Shown: positions 24,650 to 36,728 of the stretch, piece by piece
Layout of the letters: the number at the start of each line of letters is the position of its first letter
Numbering within the stretch: position 1 is the stretch's first letter
From: Sipunculus nudus
Lineage: Eukaryota > Annelida > Sipuncula > Golfingiida > Sipunculidae
Length of the DNA stretch: 64,000 nucleotides
Assembly (NCBI GenBank): GCA_026874595.1
Contig: CM049322.1
Span: 40,542,840-40,606,839, forward strand
Reading direction: 5' to 3'
Translations under genes and position numbers: made by a program
Notes under the pieces: generated by a model
What the model saw: only the letters and a program-made list of their open reading frames with translations
Told to the model about the DNA's origin: nothing
The model's database searches: none

Positions 24650-24950
24650 CAGACTGTGGGGTACACAGGTGCAGACCGAACCGTTTGGACCCGTCCGGTC
24701 CACAAATGTGGGCTGGACCGGACCGGAACGCTATCACAAAATACCGGGCCGCTGAGGCCTGGACCGGTCCGGTCCGGACCGCTATGGCTAGCTTTATTTC
24801 TAAAGTTTGTGCTAAATAGATAGGCATAATAGATACATATTACAATAAGTGTAATTAGATATATCCGAAACAGGACCTCCACTGGTGGAGCGCTTCATCA
24901 CATAAGCGAACCGGGCCTGGTTCGGTCCAGCTATAGGCGACCAAGTCAAG
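24650..24950. mobile_element. Candidate non-autonomous DNA element with GGTCCGG repeats
   Basis: The left part has many CCGGTCC/GGACCGG palindromic repeats. GACCGAACC at about 24675 is mirrored by GGTTCGGTCC at about 24920 as a short inverted repeat. The design (short TIR plus GC-rich subterminal repeats) resembles the hAT element at 51045-52544, but I found no target-site duplication. Confidence 0.4.
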
Positions 24951-25056
24951 TAGGTTGGCCTGTTACATTTATAAAAACATCATTTAAATTTATTAGAATT
25001 GTAGTTTTATTTTGCATTTATTTTACATATTTATTTCATAACATATATTTGATCAA

Positions 25057-25057
<1 letters not shown>

Positions 25058-25127
<70 letters not shown>
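25058..25127. repeat. (TA)n microsatellite
   Basis: About 70 bp of TA dinucleotides. Confidence 0.95.
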
Positions 25128-25129
<2 letters not shown>

Positions 25130-26411
25130 TTACACAGCAAACCGTGCAATCAATGAAATATTATAATCAATGGACGAATTATTCGGAAGATCTGGGCTGG
25201 TTTTTAAGGACAACAGTTAAATATTCTGTGTCGCCGTGCAGGGCATGGTGGTAAGAGTATAAACCGAATTGTGCAGGGCGCGGTGATTCATAGAATGTGC
25301 TTGGCGGGCATGACTGCGGGTTGACATTAGCTGAATAGTGATGTAGTGGTATAAGTGCCATTTGAAAAAAAAAAATACTTTGTATTTATTGTATTTAATG
25401 TATAGAAATAGTTCTCGTCATGCTTTGCTACGCAGTGGAACAAAGGAAAAGCATCAGCAATGTGCAGCTCAGCAGGGGACAATGATTCAATACTGGATAT
25501 GATACAAAAATTACAAATTACTAACAAAAAATACTCTTTAATGTTTCTCAGAGAGAAAAAATTTTGAGTAATACACTTATTGAATTATACCGCTGCAATT
25601 GCTATTGCTTTAAATTGATTTTACGTATCTAAAGAATCTTTTATTAAGAAGTAAATTACCCTGTTCATAACAAGGACTATGGGCTGAAACAACATCCATG
25701 CAAAATCCATGTCATCTGTTAAGCTTAAAGATAGATTGGGTAAAGATTTACTAAAATGCGAAGCTGGCAAGAAAAGCTTGAGATATAAGAAATAATCTCA
25801 ATCTCTTTTGCCCCAAGATGCTCAACTGGCCAGATAATGCATGGGTGTGGTATGTCTGTGCGAAGGTCGCAAGGTATGTGTTGTTTACATACACATAGCT
25901 TCACCTCGGAATCAGCTGCAACATTCAAATACATTTGAAAACGATGAGATAACCATTGAAAATTAAAAAAACAAAATCGAATACCGAAACCACTTATCCT
26001 GTTGTCGCACCAGGTTATAAAAACAGGGTTCAGGTTGAATATCATGACAAATATTTCAGATACAAATAAAGATAAAAACAAAACACTATCTTTTTGCAAA
26101 AAGAGGAAGCTTTTAAACTTTTAAAAATATTAAAACTGTCCATGCCTGGGGAAAACGGTCCGGTATTTTGTGTATGCTGCACGCACAAGTTTATAACTCG
26201 GTCACGCTAATAAAATCAGAAAGAACACGCGGGCCTTTTATTTAGACCCGACCACGCGTTTCCGATCTGGTTTTCTAGTCGTTAACCAGCACATTTGATT
26301 GTTTAATAGTTTAAATGGACCAAAAGTGAGGTATCACAAAGCAGGAGAGGCAAACTTGATGAAGATAAGCGTCTCTGTTTATTCGTTTCCCTGGAGGTTT
26401 AGGTAACCAGA
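25128..26411. other. Upstream flank of the lipocalin gene
   Basis: No gene seen. The last 100-200 bases should hold the promoter and 5' UTR of the lipocalin gene, but no core promoter motif can be assigned with confidence. Confidence 0.4.
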
Positions 26412-26516
26412 ATGATACGTGCATTGTTTCTGATTTCCATGGTAACTGCTGGTAACAGCGCTGGGCAGTGTCCGATAAAGGACCAACCGTTCAAAGATGA
26501 TGTTGCTTTTGCTAGG
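26412..26516 (+). CDS. Lipocalin gene exon 1: signal peptide
   Basis: 105 nt, 35 codons, ending in phase 0 at donor GTAAGT. It starts MIRALFLISMVTAG, a short hydrophobic signal peptide with probable cleavage near NSAG|Q, and continues into QCPIKDQPFKDD, the segment preceding the first barrel strand. Confidence 0.85.
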
Positions 26517-27277
26517 GTAAGTCAACAACTGGCATAACAGAATACTAATATTTCTTTCTTAATATTATGGAATGAGCGAAGAGGGTATGCGTTCATCCCC
26601 GTTCGTGTGTTTGTTTGTTCACATTATTATTCTCGCAATCATGAACGGAATCTTATGAAATATTTAGGGCACTTCGGAAATAAAACTTTAAAGAAACGAT
26701 TAGATTTTGGCGTGGCCCGTCACATAATCCGGATCGAGGAACGTCGTCAAAGAATATTTACAATACCTTCATAAATGCAGGTACGAACCTTTTAAACAAT
26801 ATAAATTATTTTGATAATGGATATACTCTGCGTAGAATATTGCATGGTAAGATGACGTAAATGGAACCCAAAGTTAACAATGTAAAGGTGGTAATTGCAA
26901 ACTTTTAATCATTGGAATATATTGCCAACGACATTTAAAGTAAGAGGTATGTAATAAAAATTTTGTGTATTCATTGTTCAGTTGACCTGATGCGATAGGT
27001 ATGGTATTGTGAGTTTGGTACCAGTCTACTCTAAGATAGGATTAGTTTATTGCTAGTTTATCAATATCGAACAACTTAAAAATCGATCCTGTCTGTGTAT
27101 CCGTTACTGGAGGCATGATGGTCAAGGCGCTAGTCTTGTGAACGCAAGGTCGCGCTAAGACCCCCAACGAAGGTCCTAACCCCAAGGATCGGATACTCTC
27201 ACACTATGAAATGAATGTTTTCTCTAATGGACTCCAGCTCTGTCTGTCTGTTTATCTGTCTGTCTGTTTGTCTGTCC

Positions 27278-27332
<55 letters not shown>

Positions 27333-27334
27333 AC

Positions 27335-27388
<54 letters not shown>

Positions 27389-29722
27389 CGAAGCAAGCCG
27401 AAGCAGTAAAAAGTCAACAGGATATTTTTTAAATGATTTAGGTTGCCATGGATGAAAGACGAAAATGTTTGACAGGTCGCACTGCCGCACTGCATGGGTC
27501 ACTCGCTGTCCTGAATGTGGTTATTGTCCTAAAATGAGTTTAATATGATGCCTATAGAGTTCAGCTTTGGACTATTTGAAGGACAAGGGAACAGTTTCAT
27601 ACTTAAACACAAGAGCCTTTACAATTCGTTTTCAAAAATCATTACCTAGTTCAACTTTAGTCTGTATATTAAGCTTATTAATGTAATACACTTTTGAATC
27701 ATTTATGAATGAAAATATCACAAAATATACATAAATCTTACCCTTCAATAAAATGATCTTGGAAAACACCAAGGAATCGCCTAACAGAGTGCCCCGCCTT
27801 AAGGAAAGCGTGGGCTACTCCTTTCCTTGTTTAGACATCTTCAGATTGACATTGCTGAACCCTTCAGTTATTATCAATGGGATTCCTGAATGTTTGAAAT
27901 TCTAATTTATTTTGTTTTATTTCTATTTGATCTATCAAAGCATGAATATTAATTTTTTTTTTTTTTTTCATTTTCACATTCATATATACATATAAATGAA
28001 CGTTCCTTCTTTTCCTGAATCTGTCCCAGCAATGTAGCCGGTAACCAGTATTTGCTTAGCTTAGTGTAACCACCTTGTGTCCAGTCGTCTGATAGTCCGT
28101 TAGAAGAGCATAAATTGAGACTTTAGACATAGAAACGACTAACTTGATATCCGGAGTCGAAATTCCCTTCGGAAGTAATGATTTAGTTTATTCGTGCTGT
28201 CAGCATTTTCGAGTCTTTTAATCTTTTAGAAAGCCAGTCTCGTGTTAGCTTTAAGCGCTACAAAAAAAATTATGTCATCGAAAAATGAAATGTGCATTAT
28301 TCTTATTAATTTTACTAACGATTATATAGATTGCTTTGAAATTGTGTGTGTGGTTGTTGATCTTAGAAACCTTTTTTCAGTGATTCTAGCGATTTGTCTT
28401 TTATATGCTTATACTGAGGCCATGAGGCGAAGTAAAAAATTCCGTGAATACAAGGCGTGAAAGCACTGATCGGTGGCTCTCCATAGACAGAGGGCGGAAA
28501 TGGCAGTATAGTATATTCTGATATAATTTGAGGATTTTGGAGTGGCAAAAATAATTCCTCTCTTTCTTTGCCGATACATGTCCCTTAATCACCAAACACT
28601 CCGCAGATAGGTTCTCAGTTTCTCTAAACCGATCAAGGGGGTTGATATCTAGCATACACACTAAAAAACGGATGTCACAGGTCGCATGTCGAGATTATGG
28701 GTAAACCGTTTGTGGTTAAAATCCGCTGACTGGATATTTTTGCACATTTTACAGAATTAGCCTAAAGTGTATTTTAGACATGCCACGTGTAGTGCTGCAT
28801 TCGAATACGATGCCATATGACACTGCTGACCCCTAAGTAATCACGTCATATATTTTTTTCATTTAGTGTATTGGACGATGGTACGCAGTAGAGAGGATGA
28901 CGACCATGGCTGGAGAATGGCATGGGACAATTTATGACATGTATGATGTTAAAGGAGTGCTGTTCCTCAGCGTCACTGACCTGTAAGTATACTTTCAAAA
29001 TACATCTATGTATGCGTACATATATATATATATATATATGTGGTGTATGTGTCATATTAATTCATGTCGAAACGAGGACTTACGAATAAGCATATACAGC
29101 ATGTTCTGATGTCACTGCTTTACATATGCAAATATTTCGTCAACCAGACCAATCGAAATGCTTGTACACTCTTTAACATCACCTACCATGTGCGAGAAAA
29201 ATACCGCTGATATTCAGCGTGTCAGTAAAGCCCCCCGTATGTTTGTTTTGACCGCATGATCGTAAAGCATGGGTTTCTTAACCAACACGTAAGCGACACA
29301 GGATATGACGTTGTACAATAAAGATGAATTTTCACTGTACTTTAGTTTACATGTATTGTTTAATTCACCACTGGTATCCTAATCTGACAATTACTGGTTG
29401 TTAACAACCATATCGAGGCAGTAGGATGGATGACGGTTGGAGTGCATTTCGGCGTTTATCTTGTGTTGTTTCATTTGTGGGTTTACCATTCCAGTATAAA
29501 TGCCTACTGACCTCTAAAACTAAAATAAAAAAAAGAGTGCTCTGTTCTTCAGGATGTTCAATGGGAAATGTAAAGAAACAAGGACACGGCGGATTTCGCT
29601 CAACCCTGATATCCCCGGAGAGGCGTCCCTGCACGACGGGTCAGAACTGGGTAAGTGACGTAAAAACAACTATCATCTGCATTGGTCTAAATTTCTCACA
29701 TGCCCATTACCAGTTATAGTGT

Positions 29723-29780
<58 letters not shown>

Positions 29781-30353
29781 GTGTTGATAAAACCTAACTT
29801 AATGCCGATTTCCTTATGGATAGTCTGAATAATGTTCATTTTTGTGATATCTAATCATACATTGTCATTCACCTTCTGATATTATAACTTGTGCACCATG
29901 TGCATTTGCTTTTATTTTCTTCCGATACGTCAACCAACGGCTTTGAACGTAAAAAACATTTAAGCCAGTTATCTTATTACAGTTGGCACCATGTACACTC
30001 CTGGGGGCAGTTTCAACACATTTTGGGTGGCCTACTTCTGCCCTTCGGCGTTCATGAAAGAAGGGATTTGTTCACGGCCTCAGGTTGACATTATCAGTCG
30101 TACAATGACCTTGGAAGACACGGAGCTTGCCACAGCCACGTCACTGAGAGATACCCTGTGTATGCCGTCCGTCAACTACGTCTACCAGTCAGCGTCCTAC
30201 GATAGTAAGTGTCTGTCCGTCTGCTAACGTATAGTTTAGTATCCGGTCCTCCATTTTCCTCTGCCTTTTTTTTCTTCTGATATATCCATACGTTTTGTCA
30301 CTCTTGTTGCCTATTTTCGTGCATTAGGTTCTTCAGTCTGTAACTGAACTGTA

Positions 30354-30409
<56 letters not shown>

Positions 30410-30878
30410 GACTCTGTCCATTAATTTACTTTTGACAGCTATGTTTTCTTTAACATACCTATAGACTATGCTTGATCTTCGGTTACATTGGTTCCTTATC
30501 ACCTGCATTTTAACATTTTTTTATACAGTGCAAATATGTAATCAAATTTACTGACATGTTTTGGGTCGCCTGCTCATCTATGATGAAGTGAAAACAAAAT
30601 ATTGTAGAGTAGAACCCCGCCTTGCGACCACCCAGTAATTGCGATCACCCCCGCAATTACGACCACTTCCCTTGTTCCCGAATATAGGATCCATGTAAAT
30701 GAGTGTTTCATAAATACGACCGCCCCCAAAATACAACCACTTCGGTCAGTCCCTGAGGCGTAATTGTGAGGTTTTAGTGTGTAAGCATTATCTAGAAAGG
30801 CGTAGGGGATGAGCCAGTGCTATACGTCACTCTCTAGGATAAACCAAATATTTTTACATGTTTAAACACCCCTCCATC

Positions 30879-30933
<55 letters not shown>

Positions 30934-31538
30934 ATTAACCAATATACACCCCTGTGATTATGAAATCTGCAGTGTAAGTCATACATCTAGTTTGGAGGTA
31001 ACCTTAATCAGCGGCATGAGGACTGGTATAAGTATGGTCCACCTAAGACCAATTAGTTCGTTATTTTAAGGGCCTAGAGCAATAAGGTGCCAAAGCGAAG
31101 CTCAGTTACCTCCAACTCTCCGTTTCATGAATTCAGTGCTTACTCATGGACTGGCAGTATGTTAATTTTCGGTATATTTATAATAATCAATCTAAACCCG
31201 GACAGATATATCGGCTGTTTTGGTGATTTTTAACTGAATTAATCGTGGGACAAAAAAGTACAAAAGATCAGACCGTGTTTCAATTCAGGCAGTTTACGAA
31301 TTGACTGACTTAACACATTGACTGTAACATATACGTACTTAAATGCCAGCGAGTCTACAACTGGGTCTAACTTTTTCTTGCATGGCCAGTAAACACGCTC
31401 TTTTGACCTCCCTGTACTTAGTCCGGCGCGGTTTCATTTTATGCACTTCGGATCATAATTATGTTCATATGACACATCAGTGCAGCTTGATAATTTTCTT
31501 TCACTATAACAGCTACTAGTCGAAGCTTCCATGCTCTC

Positions 31539-31571
<33 letters not shown>

Positions 31572-34415
31572 TTCCATTTCGCTGGTCCCCGCCGTGAGAG
31601 ACCTGGTGAAAGATTTTGGGGGACTGGAGACATTTTCATGGACAATAAGACTATAATATCTAGCCTAAAAGTTGCAGATATAAGAATACAATCATATTTT
31701 TATTCATATGGTTATACAGCATAGCACTGTAACATCATTATGTCCACTAAACAATTGAATGCGGCAGGTTTTTATCTGAAGCGGTAAAATAAAACATGCC
31801 TGGTAGGAGAATTCCCTGGGATTCCCCACATAAAACGTCATACACGTCATCAAGCTCCAACGCAGGGTCCAGAGATGTTTTGTGTATCCTTGATATTCAT
31901 GAAAATTCTTTTTGATGGAGAATGATGCACAATGAGCGCCAACTTGTCATTGTTCCGACTTCAGGAACAACTGTCAGGTCCAGAGGCGTTATATATGGTT
32001 TTACCGTGAGTACGGTTAAGGCACTTAAGCATTAATTTCATCGGAAATTCTTAGTCGTTCGAATATATTCAGATTTTCTTTTTCCGAATGCATAAGGTTC
32101 CTTGTCATGCACACAATATTTGGTTTTACACGATTTAATTTTCAAACAGGGTTGTGGTCGCGTTTTCTTTAAAATTTCTATTCGGCGCATATCTAGACCA
32201 TGGTATTGGATCCCTACACCCAATTAATGGCAGTCAGCCTATCCCATGCGTGGCCAGCAAAAACGCTGTGGTACATTCGTTAACCTTTAGCAGAGCGAAA
32301 TTTACATATACTTCGGGTCGGTTCCCATTTCGCTAACTTTGCCTTCCTCATGGGCTCAATTTGTTGGGGGGGGGGGGGGGGGGGGGGGGGAGGTCCCTCG
32401 CTTTTACAACCAACTGAGAAATACCATGTTTTAACCCCCACCCCCACACACACTATTTGCTAATTAAATGAGGGTATTTCTGTTTAACATAGGCTCTAAC
32501 TGCAGTTAGTATAAATACAAGTTGTTAGCAACAAGGCTTCAAGGGGGGGGGGGGGAGGTCCCTCGCTTTTACAACCAACCGAGAAATATCATGTTTTAAC
32601 CCCCCCCCACCCACACCACCACACACACTATTTGCTAATTAAATGAGGGTATTTCTGTTTAACATAGGCTCTAACTGCAGTTAGTAAAAATACAAGTTGT
32701 TAGCAACAAGGCTTCACAGTGTCGCAAATATCCTAAATATATAGGAAATGTAGTTTTTTTAGAAATTAATAAATAGCAAAATGACTGATGATATATAATA
32801 TAATTCATTCCCTTGCAGGTTTTATAGGCTGGGATGTTTAAGGAAAGCATTTTTACTTCTTGTTTGTTACAGAAGCGATATTATTTCCTTTTTTTATTAT
32901 CAAATAGCTTCAATATTCAAGATATTGAATTTTGATTAAACAGTAAAAAAAACTTACACCGCAGTAACCAACCCACGCCCCACCCCTCAGCCTGTACAGA
33001 CGAGATTCCCTGAAAACACACACGGCACTGATAAAATTGTTTTTATTATAGGATATATCCCATTACAAGGGCCTTTGTGTGTTTGGGGGGGGGGGTTGAA
33101 GTTCTCCCCCACCACACACACACACGCACATTGTCTATTTAAATTTGGCCCCTAGGTTCACTTTAAAATGTGATAATGCATTCTGGTCACCGTGATATTT
33201 CCTTAACTGAAGAGATGAAATATTTATCTATACTTATGCATATATGATATTGTTTTATTGGGAGGCATAGTACGAAAACCATATTAATAATCAGCGTCGT
33301 CGCAACAGTGTTTATCGCGAATAATTATGGGCCGACCAATTAGAGTACTGTAGATAAAAGTTGATCCGTAGATCTTCTCGACCCAACTAGTGGCTAAGCA
33401 ACATGGTGCGGACATGCCGGACATAACCGGGAACAACATGTATATGCTGCTGGTCGCTGAGGGCCCTCATATACACCTATTTCTTATTTCTTACAAATAC
33501 CTTTCCTATAATAATGGGTTTTAAAGGCCTGTGACCAAGAATGTTCATGTTTTATAATCATTTCTGTTTTGATCACATAGACTGCCTGGAAGATCAGGTA
33601 CCAAATGGTAAGTCTACTACATTTTCTTGTACATTCCCACTTGGACTGTAATGCTACTATAATAAGATTTGATTCAGGGGCGTAGCCGGGGGGGGGGGGG
33701 GGGGGGGAGGCAATCTGTACCAGCCGTTCTCTGAGAATTTCACCCAGTCTAATACTGATTAAATTTTCTAAAACACAATCATGATTTTCCTGTTACTGGT
33801 GTCCGCAGATTTGAGACTTATTTCTACTTTTCATGAGGTTTGATCCTGCAAATATGATATTTATTGTGTGCATCAAATTTCCTTTGCTATATTTTACCAG
33901 TGGCGGATCCAGAGGGGGTGCAGCGGCACGCACCTCTCAAATGAGCTGCAGTATATCTCATTTATATTCCCTTTCGTGATTCATTTTCGTGATTCATTTT
34001 AATTTTTCAGATTTCTTTTTTTATTAATAAGCAATTAGAGACTATTTAAGCTATCCACAGTTTATTACCTTCAAATTTATAAGCTGAGGATATTAATTTA
34101 TGAACAGCAGCACCGGAGACAGACCCTGGTTAGGGTCGACTATGAACAATCTCACGGCTTCTCTGCAGTTTGGCTACATTTGGCAAAGACATAAGAAAAC
34201 AGTTTCACACGAACATGAAATCCTCACATTTTTTTGGTGAAAATTTCCTCAAAATGTCCTTTTTACATTGCATATTCCAAAATTTTCCCAATATATGAGG
34301 GGAATACGCCCTCCCATAACCTCCCCCTTGTACCTGTATGTAACCTTAATAAAATTATGGTCCATAATTCGAAAAAACTATTTTCATACACTAAAATATA
34401 TAACGTAGCAATAAT

Positions 34416-34458
<43 letters not shown>

Positions 34459-36676
34459 TATATACACACACTTAGTTTTCATAATACCCATCAAACACAA
34501 ATCCAATATTAGCCCCCCCCCCCCTTTCAACTTACTGGATCCGCTACAGATTACGCCCTCTTTCCCTTTCTCAATCCTGGCTACGCCCCTGAGTACATTC
34601 ATGTCTCATCCCTTTCCTTTGATCGATACCTGAGGGGACTATATCTCCGCGTTTCTCGAACCCATTCATGGGGGCTTCTATCTTGTGCACACACTGAACC
34701 AGATTGTCATACATCGTATTACGGAATTATGTATACCCCGCTAGTATGCTCAAACTCTTTTTCTTGCCGAGGGAAAAATGTTCTTATCCTCAATATGTAT
34801 CTATCCTCAAAAATTAAGTAATAAAAATTAAGAAATATGACGATATATTTCAATAAACACAAACATACACATACAAACTTATTTTCACAGTGTGTAAGAA
34901 AAACAGGAAATATTACTCGGCTGTAATTTTATTTTAAAAATAAAATACATAGCAGCCATTCATCTAAAGGGGTTAAGACGCCAAAAAAATGATTCAAACT
35001 GAGTTTGGTAATTGTATGGAATAATTGGAATTTACTTATTGATTCTGTTTGATGGAACATTTCTGTTACAGCTGATTCTTGCCACACGAAATTTATCCCG
35101 TACTACAACACCCATGACACGATGGGGGTAAGAGAATTTGTCCATATTATTTTCAATTATGCGTTTAAAAGGGCTGCGTGTTCGAGGTAAAATAAAAGTT
35201 CACTGATGATCAACGCCATCTGCTGTTCATTCTGTGAAGTAAAGCTCTTCGTTAGGGCATACTCGTTGTGACACGGACTAGCTGTTACCTTGGGATATGG
35301 ATATTCCAGAGATATCGTGCACTTTTCTTCTGGTTATTATCAGAATGAGTCGAATGTGGATCAATTAAATTGATAAAGCCAGATAGAGACATTATTACTA
35401 TTCATTAGCTAATATTTTGATAAAGATAGTATTTTGATTTTTATTGGTTATTTTCATCGGTTAAGTAAATTCTACAATGATTTCCGTGTGTATGTATTTA
35501 ATTCAAACCAGCTCTGTATCGCAAGATCATGCTCGGTATTTTTTGCCTTATCTTATCAAAGACGCCTAATCACCTATAATTCATGTTGAATTAACACGAA
35601 AAATGACTCCTGTACACTTGTTAAAACAGTTGACCGGGCGCGATCTCAGAGTTCAACTGTGAGATCATGTGGGACTGTGTGCATCGTTGAGCTACAACAC
35701 TTGTCAAACATGAAATGCCATGACTGGCATGGCACCAAAAATGTAATTTTGAAAACTGAAGCTGAAACATCGCATGACTCAGGCCCAGGAACTCATTAAT
35801 TACCTGTGCAACTTGTGTCATTTGAGCTGAGGACCCTTGACTTAACCTACAAATCTGTTGCGACAGATTCTACAATTAAGTTACATTCGACTCATATGGA
35901 CTAGTTTTGACTAATCTTTCTTTGGGATCTTTTTCGCACGCGCTTAATCGGGCCTCTCGTCACGCGGGTCTTGTTGTTGTAATCATACAAACCTAGCACC
36001 AAACATGTACTGTTATGTAGCCAAGATCTTTTGGTCGTAAAAAAAGGAACAGGATGGGAGCTTCATCTGTCCAGGTATTTGCCAGGGTTTTTATGTTCTT
36101 ATTCGTAATAACAAGGGTTTTCTGTATTTATTTTTTTAGGTCTTGGGTCTTTGGTATCTGAGGGTTATGTATCTCCCGGACGGACGCAGCCCTGACAGAA
36201 ATCTCCTGGGGATGACGGCTGACATCAAGACAGTAAACGGCGCCAGATATGTCACATATTATGTTGCGTGAGTTTGTTTGATTATTGTTCTAGAGCTCGG
36301 TCTGAAGAATAATCCATGCACTGGAAATAGGGCACTCTGACATGGCTCTGTACTCTAAGAAAATCAACCTAGAACCACGGTCCCGCATAAAACCCTTTTC
36401 TCAATGTATTAGTTATATTTGAACCACGAAAAGGTGTACCCCAGTCATTTGATTAGTTAAATTACTTTGTTAATTATCATGAATAGCCAGAGCGACCTGA
36501 TAAAAAAAATCTGAATTAGTGTAGCTGGCATAGGATTAATAGTATGAAGAGGAAGCAAAGTACGCACTGTTATCCTGAACAAAATATAATGCAATTCACA
36601 AAATACAGAACTCTTCTTGACTACAAGACTTAACCATGACAGGTGTTTACAAACCATTTCCTGGAATAAATGCAAG

Positions 36677-36728
<52 letters not shown>

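Noticed and set aside
27215-27502. Cys/Val/Ser and Thr/His repeat frames on both strands
   Set aside because: Translations of the composite microsatellite at 27238-27385.
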